DNA of 64,000 nucleotides from Pseudomonadota bacterium (GTDB lineage: Bacteria; Pseudomonadota; Gammaproteobacteria; Burkholderiales; Burkholderiaceae_C), in NCBI GenBank assembly GCA_021805825.1, contig JAJZEC010000005.1, positions 47,863 to 111,862 of the forward strand, given 5' to 3'. The notes below the pieces were generated by a model. That model worked only from the letters and a program-made list of their open reading frames with translations, ran no database searches and had not been told where the DNA came from. Position numbers and translations under genes: made by a program. Of the stretch, positions 1 through 9,972 are shown one piece after another. Positions within the stretch are counted from its first letter, which is position 1; every line of letters starts with the position of its first letter.

Positions 1-2
1 GT

Positions 3-554
3 TCGGGCAAGACCACCCTGCTGGTGCGTACGATCGAGGCCTTGCGCGATCGCCTGCCGATGGCCGTGATCGAGGGCGACCAGCAGACCAGCAACGACGC
101 GCAGCGCATCCGCGCGACCGGAGCGCCGGCGCTGCAGATCAACACCGGCAAGGGCTGCCACCTGGACGCCCACATGATCGCCCACGCCCTCGACCAGGTT
201 CCGCTGGAGCGAGGTGGCGTGCTGTTCATCGAGAACGTGGGCAACCTCGTGTGCCCGGCCGCCTTCGACCTCGGGGAAGCCCACAAGGTCGTCGTGCTGT
301 CGACCACCGAGGGCGAGGACAAGCCCCTCAAATATCCGGACATGTTCGCCGCCTCCGACCTCATGCTGCTGAACAAGGCCGATCTGCTGCCGCACCTGGA
401 TTTCGACGCCGATGCCTGCCTGGTCAACGCGCTGCGGGTCAACCCGCGCCTGCAGTCCATGACCCTGTCGGCGCGCAGTGGCGAGGGTCTGCAGGCGTTC
501 TGCGACTGGATCGCCCGTCGTGCCGCGGCCTGCGCCGCGGCCGCTGCGGCGTGA
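3..554 (+). CDS. hypB: Hydrogenase/urease nickel incorporation GTPase HypB, 5' end truncated by window edge
   Basis: Frame opens with S-G-K-T-T-L-L (P-loop end); '[12 protein letters not shown]', '[11 protein letters not shown]', '[19 protein letters not shown]', '[16 protein letters not shown]' are HypB motifs; followed by hypF with GTGA overlap. Confidence 0.95.
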   Translation, partial: SGKTTLLVRTIEALRDRLPMAVIEGDQQTSNDAQRIRATGAPALQINTGKGCHLDAHMIAHALDQVPLERGGVLFIENVGNLVCPAAFDLGEAHKVVVLSTTEGEDKPLKYPDMFAASDLMLLNKADLLPHLDFDADACLVNALRVNPRLQSMTLSARSGEGLQAFCDWIARRAAACAAAAAA

Positions 555-2746
555 ACCTGGCGGCGCAGCGCCGACTGCGGCTGCGGGTTCGCGGCACGGT
601 GCAGGGAGTCGGCTTCCGACCCTTCGTGCACCAGCTCGCCGACCGCCTGCGGCTGAGCGGCTACGTGCGCAACGATGGCGACGGCGTGCTCATCGAGGCG
701 CAGGGCGCCGGGCTCGACGATTTCGTCGCCGCCCTGCGCACGCAGGCCCCCCCGCTGGCGCGCGTGGACGCCATCGAGGGCGAGGAACTAGCCTGCGCCG
801 CGGACACCGGCTTCGCCATCCTGCACAGCCGGAGCGGCGACGCGCGCACCCGCATCCCGGCCGATGCCGGTACCTGCGAGGCCTGCCTGGCCGAACTGCT
901 GGATCCGGCCAGCCGCTTCCACGGCTACCCCTTCGTCACCTGCACCCATTGCGGGCCGCGCTACACCATCACGCGGCGCCTGCCCTATGACCGCGCACAG
1001 ACCTCGATGGCCGGTTTCGCGCTGTGCGCGCGTTGCCGTGCCGACTATGCCGATCCGCGCTCGCGCCGCTACCACGCCGAGGCGCTGGCCTGCCCGGACT
1101 GCGGCCCGCGACTGAGCCATGAGCTGCCGGTGGTCGTCGCCGCTCTGTGCGCGGGGTCGATCGTCGCCCTCAAGGGCCTCGGGGGCTTCCAGCTGCTGTG
1201 CGATGCGCGCAACGCCGAGGCGATCGCTCGGTTGCGTTGCCGCAAGGCACGGCAGGCCAAACCCTTCGCGGTGATGGTCGGCAGCCTGGCGCAAGCCGGC
1301 GAACTGGCGTCGCGCGCGCTGCTGCCGCTGGAAGTCGAGTTGCTGCAGTCGCGCGCCCGCCCGATCGTGCTGCTGCCCTACGCCGGCGGGCTGGCGCCGG
1401 CCATCGCCCCCGGACTGGATCAGCTCGGCGTGATGCTGCCCTGCACGCCGCTGCACCATCTGCTGTTCGCCGCCGCGTCCGGCCTGGCGCTGGTGGCCAC
1501 GAGCGCCAATCCCGGGGGCGAGCCGCTGGTCATCGACGGCGAAGAGGCACGCCGACGCCTGTGCGGGATCGCCGACCTGGTGGTCGACCATGAACGACCG
1601 ATCGTCGTGCGCGCCGACGACTCGGTGCTGCGCGTGCACGACACCGGCGCGGTGTTCCTGCGCCGCGCGCGCGGCTATGTCCCGGATCCCGTGGATCTCG
1701 GCAGCGACGGGCCGCCGGTGCTCGCGGTAGGCGCGCACCAGAAGGTCACGGTCACCCTCACCCGCGGCCGCGAGGCCTTCGTCTCCCAGCATGTGGGGAC
1801 GCTGGACAACCCGGCCACCGTGGAGTTCCTCGAGCAGAGCGTGCGCCACCTTGGCGCGCTTGCCGGGGTGCGTCCGCAGCGCATCATCTGCGACCTGCAT
1901 CCCGATCTGGCGAGCACGCGCTGGGCGCAGGCGCAGGGGCTGCCGGTGGTGGCCGTGCAGCACCATGTGGCGCATGTCGCCGCGGTGATGGCCGAACACG
2001 GCCTGCACGGTCCGCTGCTCGGGGTCGCGCTGGACGGCTACGGCTACGGCGCCGACGGCGGCGCCTGGGGCGGCGAACTGCTGCGCATCGAGCGCGGCGA
2101 CTGGCGCCGCATCGGCCACCTGGCGCAGCTTGCGCTGCCCGGCGGCGACCGTGCCGTACGCGAGCCCTGGCGCATTGCGCTGGCGCTGCTGCAAGGCATG
2201 GGCAGGGACGCGGATCGACGCTTCGCCGGCATCGCCCACGCCGAGGCGCTGCGCCGCCTGCTGCCGCGCCGCGCATGGCCGGTGTCGAGCGCGCTCGGAC
2301 GCGTGTTCGACGCAGCCGCCGCGCTGCTGGGCATCTGCACCCTGCAGGACTACGACGGCCAGGCAGCCATGCAACTGGAGGCACTGGCCGGCAAGGAGCT
2401 GCCGGCGCCCTGTGCGTGGCGCATCGAGGCTGGCGTGCTCGATCTGCTGCCGCTGCTGCAACGCCTGGCCGAACCCGGCATGCGGCCGCGCGAGGGCGCC
2501 GCGCTGCTGCATGCCACGCTGGCCAGTGCCCTCGAAGCGTGGATCGCCGAGGCAGCCGCGGCGCAGCAACTGCGGGTGGTGGCGCTGGGCGGAGGCTGCA
2601 TGGCCAACCGCCTGCTCGCCGATGCCCTGCTGCCACGGCTTCGCGCGCGCGGGCTCGACGTGCGCGTGGCGCGCAGCATGCCCGCCGGCGACGGCGGGCT
2701 TTCACTCGGTCAAGCTTATTGGGGAAGGGAAGCCACATGTGCCTAG
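551..2746 (+). CDS. hypF: Carbamoyltransferase HypF (GTG start overlapping hypB stop)
   Basis: N-terminal acylphosphatase '[18 protein letters not shown]', Zn fingers '[21 protein letters not shown]' and '[17 protein letters not shown]', C-terminal '[13 protein letters not shown]'. Confidence 0.97.
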   Translation: MNLAAQRRLRLRVRGTVQGVGFRPFVHQLADRLRLSGYVRNDGDGVLIEAQGAGLDDFVAALRTQAPPLARVDAIEGEELACAADTGFAILHSRSGDARTRIPADAGTCEACLAELLDPASRFHGYPFVTCTHCGPRYTITRRLPYDRAQTSMAGFALCARCRADYADPRSRRYHAEALACPDCGPRLSHELPVVVAALCAGSIVALKGLGGFQLLCDARNAEAIARLRCRKARQAKPFAVMVGSLAQAGELASRALLPLEVELLQSRARPIVLLPYAGGLAPAIAPGLDQLGVMLPCTPLHHLLFAAASGLALVATSANPGGEPLVIDGEEARRRLCGIADLVVDHERPIVVRADDSVLRVHDTGAVFLRRARGYVPDPVDLGSDGPPVLAVGAHQKVTVTLTRGREAFVSQHVGTLDNPATVEFLEQSVRHLGALAGVRPQRIICDLHPDLASTRWAQAQGLPVVAVQHHVAHVAAVMAEHGLHGPLLGVALDGYGYGADGGAWGGELLRIERGDWRRIGHLAQLALPGGDRAVREPWRIALALLQGMGRDADRRFAGIAHAEALRRLLPRRAWPVSSALGRVFDAAAALLGICTLQDYDGQAAMQLEALAGKELPAPCAWRIEAGVLDLLPLLQRLAEPGMRPREGAALLHATLASALEAWIAEAAAAQQLRVVALGGGCMANRLLADALLPRLRARGLDVRVARSMPAGDGGLSLGQAYWGREATCA

Positions 2747-2958
2747 CCATACCGACGCAGATCGTCGAGCTGCTTGCGCAGCAACAGGCGCGGGTCAGCC
2801 TCGACGGGGTCATGAAGACCATTTCCACCGCGCTGCTCGCCGACGTCGCGGTCGGTGACTACGTCATCCTGCATGTGGGCTACGCGCTGGCCAAGGTCGA
2901 CGAGGAGGAGGCGCGGCGCACCCTGCAGATGCTGCGCGACGCAGGAGCCACGGCATGA
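2737..2958 (+). CDS. hypC: HypC/HybG/HupF family hydrogenase maturation chaperone
   Basis: Starts [11 protein letters not shown] (invariant Cys2), 73 aa, overlaps hypF by 10 nt. Confidence 0.95.
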   Translation: MCLAIPTQIVELLAQQQARVSLDGVMKTISTALLADVAVGDYVILHVGYALAKVDEEEARRTLQMLRDAGATA

Positions 2959-3986
2959 GCCGCGGCCTGGATGTGCGGCGCGGCTGCGTCGACATGAGCC
3001 ACGGCGCCGGCGGGCGTGCGATGGTGCAACTGGTGCGGGAGATCTTCCTGCACGCCTTCGACAACCCCCTGCTGCGCCAGGGCAACGACCAGGCGGCCTT
3101 CGAGGTGCCCGGCGGCACCATGGTCATGAGCACCGACGGCTACGTCGTCTCGCCGCTGTTCTTCCCGGGCGGGGACATCGGCTCGCTGGCCGTGCACGGC
3201 ACGATCAACGACCTGGCCATGGCCGGCGCGCGGCCGCTGCACCTGTCGGCCGCCTTCATCATCGAGGAGGGTTTCGCGCTGGCCGACCTGCAGCGCATTG
3301 CGCAGAGCATGGGCGAAGCGGCGCGACGCGCCGGAGTCACCGTGGTCACCGGGGACACCAAGGTGGTCGAGCGCGGCAAGGCCGACGGGCTGTTCATCTG
3401 CACCACAGGGGTGGGGGTGGTTGCGCCGGGCTTGCGGCTGTCCGGCGACCAGGCGCGTCCGGGGGATGCGATCCTGGTCTCCGGAACCATCGGCGACCAT
3501 GGCGTGGCGGTGATGTCCCGGCGCGAGAACCTGGAATTCGAGACGCAGATCGTGTCCGATTCGGCCGCCCTGCACGAACTCGTGGCGGCCATGGTCGCCG
3601 CCGCCCCGCAGGGCCTGCGCCTGCTGCGCGACCCCACGCGCGGCGGGCTGGCCGCAACCCTGAACGAGATCGCCCACCAGTCGGGGGTCGGCATGCTGCT
3701 GCGCGAGGAGGCGATTCCGGTGCTGCCGCAAGTGGCCGCCGCCTGCGAACTGCTCGGCCTGGATCCGCTGAACGTCGCCAACGAAGGCAAGCTCATCGCT
3801 GTCGTCGCCGCGGCCGACGCCGACGCCGTGCTGGAGGCGATGCACGCGCATCCGCTGGGCGCGCGCGCCGCGCGCATCGGCGAGATTCTCGAGGATACCC
3901 GGCAGTTCGTGCAGATGGCCACCAGCTTCGGCGGCCGCCGCATGGTCGACTGGCTGGCCGGCGAACAGCTGCCGCGCATCTGCTGA
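2955..3986 (+). CDS. hypE: Hydrogenase expression/formation protein HypE
   Basis: AIR-synthase-like 'DMSHGAGGRAM', 'STDGYVVSPLFFPGGDIGSLAVHGTINDLAMAGA', C-terminal PRIC (acceptor Cys). Confidence 0.97.
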   Translation: MSRGLDVRRGCVDMSHGAGGRAMVQLVREIFLHAFDNPLLRQGNDQAAFEVPGGTMVMSTDGYVVSPLFFPGGDIGSLAVHGTINDLAMAGARPLHLSAAFIIEEGFALADLQRIAQSMGEAARRAGVTVVTGDTKVVERGKADGLFICTTGVGVVAPGLRLSGDQARPGDAILVSGTIGDHGVAVMSRRENLEFETQIVSDSAALHELVAAMVAAAPQGLRLLRDPTRGGLAATLNEIAHQSGVGMLLREEAIPVLPQVAAACELLGLDPLNVANEGKLIAVVAAADADAVLEAMHAHPLGARAARIGEILEDTRQFVQMATSFGGRRMVDWLAGEQLPRIC

Positions 3987-4015
3987 GCGCCGGCCCCGGT
4001 TCGCGGAGACCCCCG

Positions 4016-5446
4016 ATGCATGAGTTTTCCCTACCCGCCGAACAGCCGCCCGCCCACACCACGGTGCTGCTGGTCGATGACGAAGTCCGCTCGCTGGAGG
4101 CCTTGCGCCGCGTACTGGGCGACGAGTTCGAAGTCATCGCGGCGGCCGGCGCGCGCGAGGCCGAGGCCGTGCTGGCCGCCGACATGGTGCAGATCGTGCT
4201 GTGCGACCAGAAGATGCCCGGGGAAACCGGGGTGGAGTTCCTCAAGCGGGTACGCCAGCAATGGCCCGACCCGGTGCGCATGATCATTTCCGGCTATACC
4301 GACGCCGAGGACATCATCGCCGGGGTCAACGAGGCCGGGATCTTCCGCTACCTGACCAAGCCCTGGCGCCCCGACGAACTGCTGCAGAGCCTGCGCGATG
4401 CGGCCGAGCTGTTCCACACGCAGAAGCTGCAGCTGCACCTGCCGGCGCAGGCGCTGGGCCCGTCCGTGGCGCAGGATCCGCGGCGCTTCGACGAACATGG
4501 CATCGTCCACGAACCGGCCAGCCCGATGCGCGAAACCCTGGCGCTGGCCGCGCGCGCCGCGCGCTACGGCCTGCCGGTGCTGATCACCGGGGAATCGGGA
4601 ACCGGCAAGGAACTGCTGGCGCGCGCCATCCATCGCGGCAGCGAACGCGCGGACAAGCCCTTCGTCGTCGAGAACTGCGGCGCGCTTCCCGACGAACTGC
4701 TGGAGAGCGAGCTGTTCGGCTACAAGCGCGGCGCCTTCACCGGCGCCTACGGCGACCGCCTCGGGCTGTTCGAGGTAGCGCACGGCGGAACCATCTTCCT
4801 CGACGAGGTCGGCGAGACCTCGCCGTCGTTCCAGGTCAAGCTGCTGCGCGTTCTGCAGGAGCGCGAAGTGCGCCCGCTGGGTGCGCAGCGCACACGCAAG
4901 ATCGACGTGCGGGTGATCTCGGCGACCAACCGCGACCTCGCCGCCGAAGTCGCCGCCGGGCGCTTCCGCCGCGACCTCTACTACCGCCTGGCCGTGTTCC
5001 CGATCCATCTGCCGCCGTTGCGCGAGCGCCGCGTCGACATCGCCGCCATCGCGCAGTACATCCTGGACGAGGTCAATGCGTCCTTCGGCCGCAGCATCGC
5101 CGGCCTTTCGACCGCATGCCTGCACCACCTGGCACAGCAGGAATGGCCAGGCAACGTGCGCCAGCTGCACAACGAGATCCAGCGCCTGGTCGCGCTGCAC
5201 GACGGAAACGGACCGCTGCCGGCGCCGGCGCCATCGCCGGCGGCCCGTGACCGCGCGCATGGCGGCGGCGGTACGCTGCGCGAGCGCATCGAGGCCCTGG
5301 AGGCTCGGATCCTCGAGGAAACCCTGCGCCGCCACCAGGGCAACATCAGCCGCTGCGCCTCCGAACTGGGGCTTTCCCGCGTGGGCCTGCGGGCGAAGAT
5401 CGAACGCCTGGGACTGGAACGATCCTTCGCGCTGGATGCCGACTGA
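4016..5446 (+). CDS. hoxA: Sigma-54-dependent response regulator, HoxA-type hydrogenase regulator
   Basis: Receiver domain '[25 protein letters not shown]', AAA+ domain '[15 protein letters not shown]', '[24 protein letters not shown]', C-terminal Fis-type HTH; directly downstream of hypE. Confidence 0.85.
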   Translation: MHEFSLPAEQPPAHTTVLLVDDEVRSLEALRRVLGDEFEVIAAAGAREAEAVLAADMVQIVLCDQKMPGETGVEFLKRVRQQWPDPVRMIISGYTDAEDIIAGVNEAGIFRYLTKPWRPDELLQSLRDAAELFHTQKLQLHLPAQALGPSVAQDPRRFDEHGIVHEPASPMRETLALAARAARYGLPVLITGESGTGKELLARAIHRGSERADKPFVVENCGALPDELLESELFGYKRGAFTGAYGDRLGLFEVAHGGTIFLDEVGETSPSFQVKLLRVLQEREVRPLGAQRTRKIDVRVISATNRDLAAEVAAGRFRRDLYYRLAVFPIHLPPLRERRVDIAAIAQYILDEVNASFGRSIAGLSTACLHHLAQQEWPGNVRQLHNEIQRLVALHDGNGPLPAPAPSPAARDRAHGGGGTLRERIEALEARILEETLRRHQGNISRCASELGLSRVGLRAKIERLGLERSFALDAD

Positions 5447-5513
5447 GCCACCATGGTGCGCCGCCCTCGGGCAGCGTGGGTACCATGACGGCCTCCAGCG
5501 CGACCACCGACCG

Positions 5514-6632
5514 ATGCAGACCCACGCCCCGCCACCCCGAACACCCGCCGAAGCGCAGGGAGCGGCGGCGGGCGCGGGCATCAACTTCGTCTACCACACG
5601 ATCGGGCACGGCGGCGGCATGGAGCGCTATGCGCTGGATGTCGTCGCCGAGCTGCAGCGGCGCCGCGTACCGCTGCACCTGGTGGCGCGAAGGGTTGCCT
5701 GGGACGGCCTCGCAGCCGGCACCACGACCAGCGTCATCCCGCGCATCAAGGCCCTGGGGCGCCTGGGCAACCTGGCGCTCGACCTGCTCAGCTGCGGCAG
5801 GCGGGTGCCCGGCTGGACGACCGTGGGCATCAGCCGTCTCAACGGCTGCGCCGACATCGCGATTTCCGGCGGCACCCACCTGGCCCATCTGCGGCAGAAG
5901 GGGCGATCGCGGCGCAGCCTGCACGACCGCCTGACGATTGCCCTCGAGCGACGCCACTACGGTGGCGCGCGCTTCGTGGTCGCCCATTCCGGACGTGTCC
6001 GCCAGGAGATCATCGCCGACTGCGGTGTCGATGCGGACAAGGTCATCACCCTGCCGCCCCCGGTCGACACCCGGCGCTTCAACCTGGGCGCGCGCGCGCA
6101 CCGCGAGGGCATTCGCGCCGCGCTGGGCATCGCGCCCGAAGGCTTCCTGCTGCTGTTCCCGTCGAACAACCACGCGCTCAAGGGCCTGGATCTGATCCTG
6201 CTGGCGCTGCGCCAGTTCCCGGACATCCGCCTGGCCATTGCCGGCAAGAAGCAGGACACCCCTGCCGGAGTCATCGAGCTCGGCAACCTGCGGGACATCG
6301 AAAAGTACTACGCGGCCGCCGACGCCGTGGTGCTGGCCTCGCGCTACGAGGCCTTCGGCATGGTGGCCCCGGAGGCCATCCTGTGCGGCACGCCGGCACT
6401 CATCGCCGACACGGTCGGCGCCTCGGCCTTCCTGGCCGAGCCGGGCGCAAGGGTCTTCACGCGCGATGTGGACGCGCTGGCAGCCACGCTGCGCGTGGCG
6501 CTCGAGGCGCACCGACGGGGCGCGTCGGTACTGGAGGCGCCGCAGGACTGCATACGCTATGACTACACCGTGCAGGGCCATGTCGATCGCCTGCTCGAAC
6601 TGGTGCAGCGCATCGGCCCGGCGGCCGGCTGA
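5514..6632 (+). CDS. Glycosyltransferase, family 4/GT-B type
   Basis: 'INFVYHTIGHGGGMERYALDVVAEL' N-domain and 'YYAAADAVVLASRYEAFGMVAPEAILCGTPALIADTVGA' C-domain donor-binding motif. Confidence 0.85.
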   Translation: MQTHAPPPRTPAEAQGAAAGAGINFVYHTIGHGGGMERYALDVVAELQRRRVPLHLVARRVAWDGLAAGTTTSVIPRIKALGRLGNLALDLLSCGRRVPGWTTVGISRLNGCADIAISGGTHLAHLRQKGRSRRSLHDRLTIALERRHYGGARFVVAHSGRVRQEIIADCGVDADKVITLPPPVDTRRFNLGARAHREGIRAALGIAPEGFLLLFPSNNHALKGLDLILLALRQFPDIRLAIAGKKQDTPAGVIELGNLRDIEKYYAAADAVVLASRYEAFGMVAPEAILCGTPALIADTVGASAFLAEPGARVFTRDVDALAATLRVALEAHRRGASVLEAPQDCIRYDYTVQGHVDRLLELVQRIGPAAG

Positions 6633-7925
6633 TCAATCCGCTGCGTCGCTGCGCAGGACCACCGCCAGGAGCACCGCGCAGCTCAGCGCGTAGAAGGCCG
6701 AGAGCATGGTCAGGACGAAGATCTCCACCGTCAGCCCGAAGATGAAGAAGGCGCTCACCAGCACCACGCCCATGCGCGCGGCCCGGCGACGCACCGCGTC
6801 GGAATGCTCGCTGCGGCGCAGGAACAGCACGAAGGGGACGACATACACACTGAGCACCGAGAGCAACCCGGGCAGCCCGTTCTGCACGGCCTTGGCGATG
6901 ATCTCGTTCTCGGCCATCCCGATCTGCGCAGCCAGCGGGCTCAGCACGCCCATGTGCTGCAGCATGGGCATCGCCAGCCGGAAGCCCTCCGGGCCGACGC
7001 CGAACCACGGGTGCTGCCAGAACAGCCACCAGGCGGCGCGCCAGAGCTGGAAGCGCAGCCCGATGGAGGTGTTCGGATCCCCGTGGTCGAAGGCCAGCAG
7101 GTTGCTGCCGATGAGGTCGATGCGCTGGTGGATGGTCGGCACCAGGCCGTAGGCGGCACCCGCCAGCGCGGCAGCCCCGACGACCAGCGCCAGCATCATG
7201 CGCAGGCTCAGGCGATCGCGCCGGAACCACAGCCACCACAACCCGAGGAAGGGCACGGCAACCCAGCCACCGCGCGAGGCCGAAAGCACGGAGGCCAGGC
7301 CTCCGCCCAGCAGGGCGAGGTACTTGAACACGCGCTCCCACGGGCGGTCGCGGCCGACCCAGTCAACGCTCATCGCCGCGAGCACGCCGATGATCAGGGC
7401 CAGGTCGCCAAAGGGAATGGGATACAGGAAATACAGGCCCGGGCGACCGGGGCCGTAGTCGAAGGGGTCGAACAACACGGCGCCGGCGGCATACAGGGCG
7501 CCGGCGGCGAAGCCCAGGCCGAGCCAGCGCCAATGCCGTGTCGGAAGCCTGCGCAGCGCGAGAAAGACCGGCACCGCGAGCAGGAAGCGCGAAGGGGCGT
7601 CGAAATAACGCCCGATCCACTCGCTGCGCGCCCATTCGCTGCACAGCACGGCCAGCGGCATCGAGGCCATGGCCGCCGCATACACCACCACCCACATCCT
7701 GGTGGCAGGGTCGTCGCGGGCCTGCCCGCGCAGGTACACCAGCATCCACAGCGAAAGCAGCAACAGCAGCGCGAAGACCGTGTTGACCCCGCCGCGCACG
7801 AAGGTGACGGCCGGGTAGGCGCTCAGCAACACCCCGCAGAGCATCTCGGCGGGGGCTCGGGATCGCAAGGCGCGCTTGCCCCCAGGCGGCGCAGGCTCAG
7901 GAGTGGAGGGTGTGGATCGGCGCAC
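6633..7925 (-). CDS. O-antigen ligase (WaaL/RfaL) family multi-pass membrane protein
   Basis: ~11 hydrophobic segments; 'LSASRGGWVAVPFLG' and 'RFQLWRAAWWLFWQHPWFGVGPEGF' Wzy/WaaL hallmark. Confidence 0.8.
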   Translation of the reverse strand: MRRSTPSTPEPAPPGGKRALRSRAPAEMLCGVLLSAYPAVTFVRGGVNTVFALLLLLSLWMLVYLRGQARDDPATRMWVVVYAAAMASMPLAVLCSEWARSEWIGRYFDAPSRFLLAVPVFLALRRLPTRHWRWLGLGFAAGALYAAGAVLFDPFDYGPGRPGLYFLYPIPFGDLALIIGVLAAMSVDWVGRDRPWERVFKYLALLGGGLASVLSASRGGWVAVPFLGLWWLWFRRDRLSLRMMLALVVGAAALAGAAYGLVPTIHQRIDLIGSNLLAFDHGDPNTSIGLRFQLWRAAWWLFWQHPWFGVGPEGFRLAMPMLQHMGVLSPLAAQIGMAENEIIAKAVQNGLPGLLSVLSVYVVPFVLFLRRSEHSDAVRRRAARMGVVLVSAFFIFGLTVEIFVLTMLSAFYALSCAVLLAVVLRSDAAD

Positions 7926-7993
7926 AACGGCTCAACGGAATCCCGAGCATGGCGGGGGCAGGCTGCGCGCACCCCGACATGCCACGCCGCAAC

Positions 7994-8069
7994 TGGCGCG
8001 CCCGGCGGGGATCGAACCCACGACCCTCGGCTTCGGAGGCCGATACTCTATCCACTGAGCTACGGGCGC
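7994..8069 (-). tRNA. tRNA-Arg (anticodon CCG), CCA encoded
   Basis: Reverse complement GCGCCCGTAGCTCAGTGGATAGAGTATCGGCCTCCGAAGCCGAGGGTCGTGGGTTCGATCCCCGCCGGGCGCGCCA folds as a cloverleaf; anticodon loop CTCCGAA. Confidence 0.97.
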
Positions 8070-8295
8070 ACGGCCATGGCCATGTGGCCGCGACCAAACG
8101 TACAGTGTAACGCCAGCAGCGCCCGCATGGCCGACAGGGCCGCCCCCGCGCCCATCGCCGGCGCGACGCCCACCCTCGACGCCGCCGACGCTGCACGGCG
8201 TCCGACTATCATGCAGGCCGCAGCTGCCGCCGGCACCCTGGGTGTCCAGCCCTTCGTCCTCCGCCCTTCGTCATTCGTCCCCTTCCGCACCGACC

Positions 8296-8868
8296 ATGAG
8301 CGCACACGATTCCCATCATTCCAAGGGCGACGCCTCGCCCTCCTCCGCTGGCGCGCTGCCTTTCGCCCCCACGCTGCGCAAGCTGCTGCTGTTGCTGCTC
8401 GTGGGCTTCGCGGTGCCGGTGATCATCCTGGTGCTGCTCGCCCGCATGATCGCTGGCCAGCACCAGGACGCCACCGAAGCGGTGGCGGTGGTCGCCTCGT
8501 CGGCCCCGGCCCGGGCGGCCAGCGCGGCCGCCGGCCCGATGGCCGCGGCGAGCACCCCGGCCCTGGCGGCCGCCGCGAGCAAACCCGCTGCTGCTGCGGC
8601 GACCACCGTGGCCGACGCCGACGTCGGCAAGGATCTGTACCAGAGCACCTGCATGGCCTGCCACGGCAGCGGAGTGCTCGGCGCGCCCAAGTTCGGCGAC
8701 AAGGCGGCGTGGGCGCCCTTCGTCGCGCAGGGCATGGCCACGCTGTACGACCGGGCGATCCACGGCTACAGCGCCGATGGCCACATGATGCCCCCGAAGG
8801 GCGGCAGCACGGCCAGCGACGCCGACGTCAAGGCCGCCGTCGACTACATGGTCAAGCACTCGAGCTGA
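8296..8868 (+). CDS. Membrane-anchored class I cytochrome c (c5-like)
   Basis: N-terminal TM 'LLLLLLVGFAVPVIILVLLARM', Ala-rich linker, heme motif CMACH, 'HMMPPKGG' Met-ligand region. Confidence 0.85.
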   Translation: MSAHDSHHSKGDASPSSAGALPFAPTLRKLLLLLLVGFAVPVIILVLLARMIAGQHQDATEAVAVVASSAPARAASAAAGPMAAASTPALAAAASKPAAAAATTVADADVGKDLYQSTCMACHGSGVLGAPKFGDKAAWAPFVAQGMATLYDRAIHGYSADGHMMPPKGGSTASDADVKAAVDYMVKHSS

Positions 8869-9466
8869 GCGCCGCGCCCGCGTCGCGCCAGCGCGCCAGG
8901 CGCGACGGGCTGGCGCAGAAACCCAGCCGCGACTCAATGTCGGCCAGCGCCAGCGGCTGCAGGTCGAGCGGGGGCATTCCGGGAAGGCTGAGCCGGGTGG
9001 CTTGTTCGTCCAGCCACGGCGCCAGAAGAGCCATGTCCAGGCTGTGCAGCAACGCCGGCCCGAGCTCGCTGCCCAGCCAGACCCGCCCACGCTCATCGAG
9101 CCAGGCCTGGCGCACCGTGCATGCGTCTCCCGTATGCGCCTGCCACGTGCAGGATCCCTCGAGCACCTGCAGGCGCAGCACCAGCGGAGCCGCGTCGAGT
9201 TCCACGAAGACCTGCTGCGGTCCGTTCTGGAAATACCACAGGCCCTGCGCGTCGGGGCCGTAATTGCGGGCGATGAAGGAGCACAGGCCCGCATGCGCCA
9301 GGCGGCTGGCTCCCTGCCGCAGCAGACTGCCGTCGCCGGCCCGCGGCCAGGGCAGCGCCTGCGTCTGGCGCATCCACCATTGACCGCGCGCGTCCAGCGC
9401 AAGCCACCCGGCGCAGGCCGGGACGTCCGGCCAGCGTCGCATCGCCTGCAGCACACGGGAGTCCAT
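8852..9466 (-). CDS. Conserved hypothetical protein (Burkholderiales-type, 'WYFQNGPQQVFVELD' motif)
   Basis: ORF with ATG start, compact neighbours on same strand; family remembered but not named with confidence. Confidence 0.65.
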   Translation of the reverse strand: MDSRVLQAMRRWPDVPACAGWLALDARGQWWMRQTQALPWPRAGDGSLLRQGASRLAHAGLCSFIARNYGPDAQGLWYFQNGPQQVFVELDAAPLVLRLQVLEGSCTWQAHTGDACTVRQAWLDERGRVWLGSELGPALLHSLDMALLAPWLDEQATRLSLPGMPPLDLQPLALADIESRLGFCASPSRLARWRDAGAALSSSA

Positions 9467-9471
9467 CGGCC

Positions 9472-9915
9472 TCAGTGCAGGCGCTCGGACTGTGCAAGCC
9501 AGGCGTCTGCATCCTCCAGGGTTCCCGGGCTGGCATGATGCAGCACCAGCCTCCAACCCTGCGGCGTGCGCAGGTAGACATTGGTGGCCAGCACGCAGAC
9601 TGCGCCCGCCCCCGGCGCGAGGCCCAGGCGTTCGACCACGCTGTGCACCGAACAACCCGGGGTGACGCTGCGCAGCGCGCTCTCGGCGACGATCGACATC
9701 CCGCCCGCAGCCAGCAACTGCTCGTAGGACTCGGCAATGGCCGCCAGTCCGACCAGTCGCGATCCGCCCGGATGCACGCATACGGGCTCCTCGTCGTCGG
9801 CCCATACCCGCATCACGGCTTGCGCATCGCCGGCCTGCAGCGCCTCGTAGAAGGCGGCCTCGGCGGCTTCGGCCGAGGCGAAGGCGGCGCGCGGCGGGGC
9901 CGGAGAACGTGGCAT
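9472..9915 (-). CDS. Nuclear transport factor 2 / SnoaL-like domain protein
   Basis: 'AAFYEALQAGDAQAVMRVWADDEEPVCVHPGGSRLVGLAAIAESY..VLATNVYLRTPQGWRLVLHHASP' typical of the DUF4440/SnoaL-like fold. Confidence 0.8.
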   Translation of the reverse strand: MPRSPAPPRAAFASAEAAEAAFYEALQAGDAQAVMRVWADDEEPVCVHPGGSRLVGLAAIAESYEQLLAAGGMSIVAESALRSVTPGCSVHSVVERLGLAPGAGAVCVLATNVYLRTPQGWRLVLHHASPGTLEDADAWLAQSERLH

Positions 9916-9972
9916 CGCAGGTGGCCCGGATGGCGACGGTGACGCGGGGCAGGCGGCAGGCAGGCACCGCCG

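Noticed and set aside
788-2569. 593-aa - strand ORF opposite hypF
   Set aside because: Antisense artefact with low-complexity composition
7994-8069. tRNA-Arg as an integration site for a mobile element
   Set aside because: No integrase, no repeated tRNA 3' end and only ordinary genes on both sides
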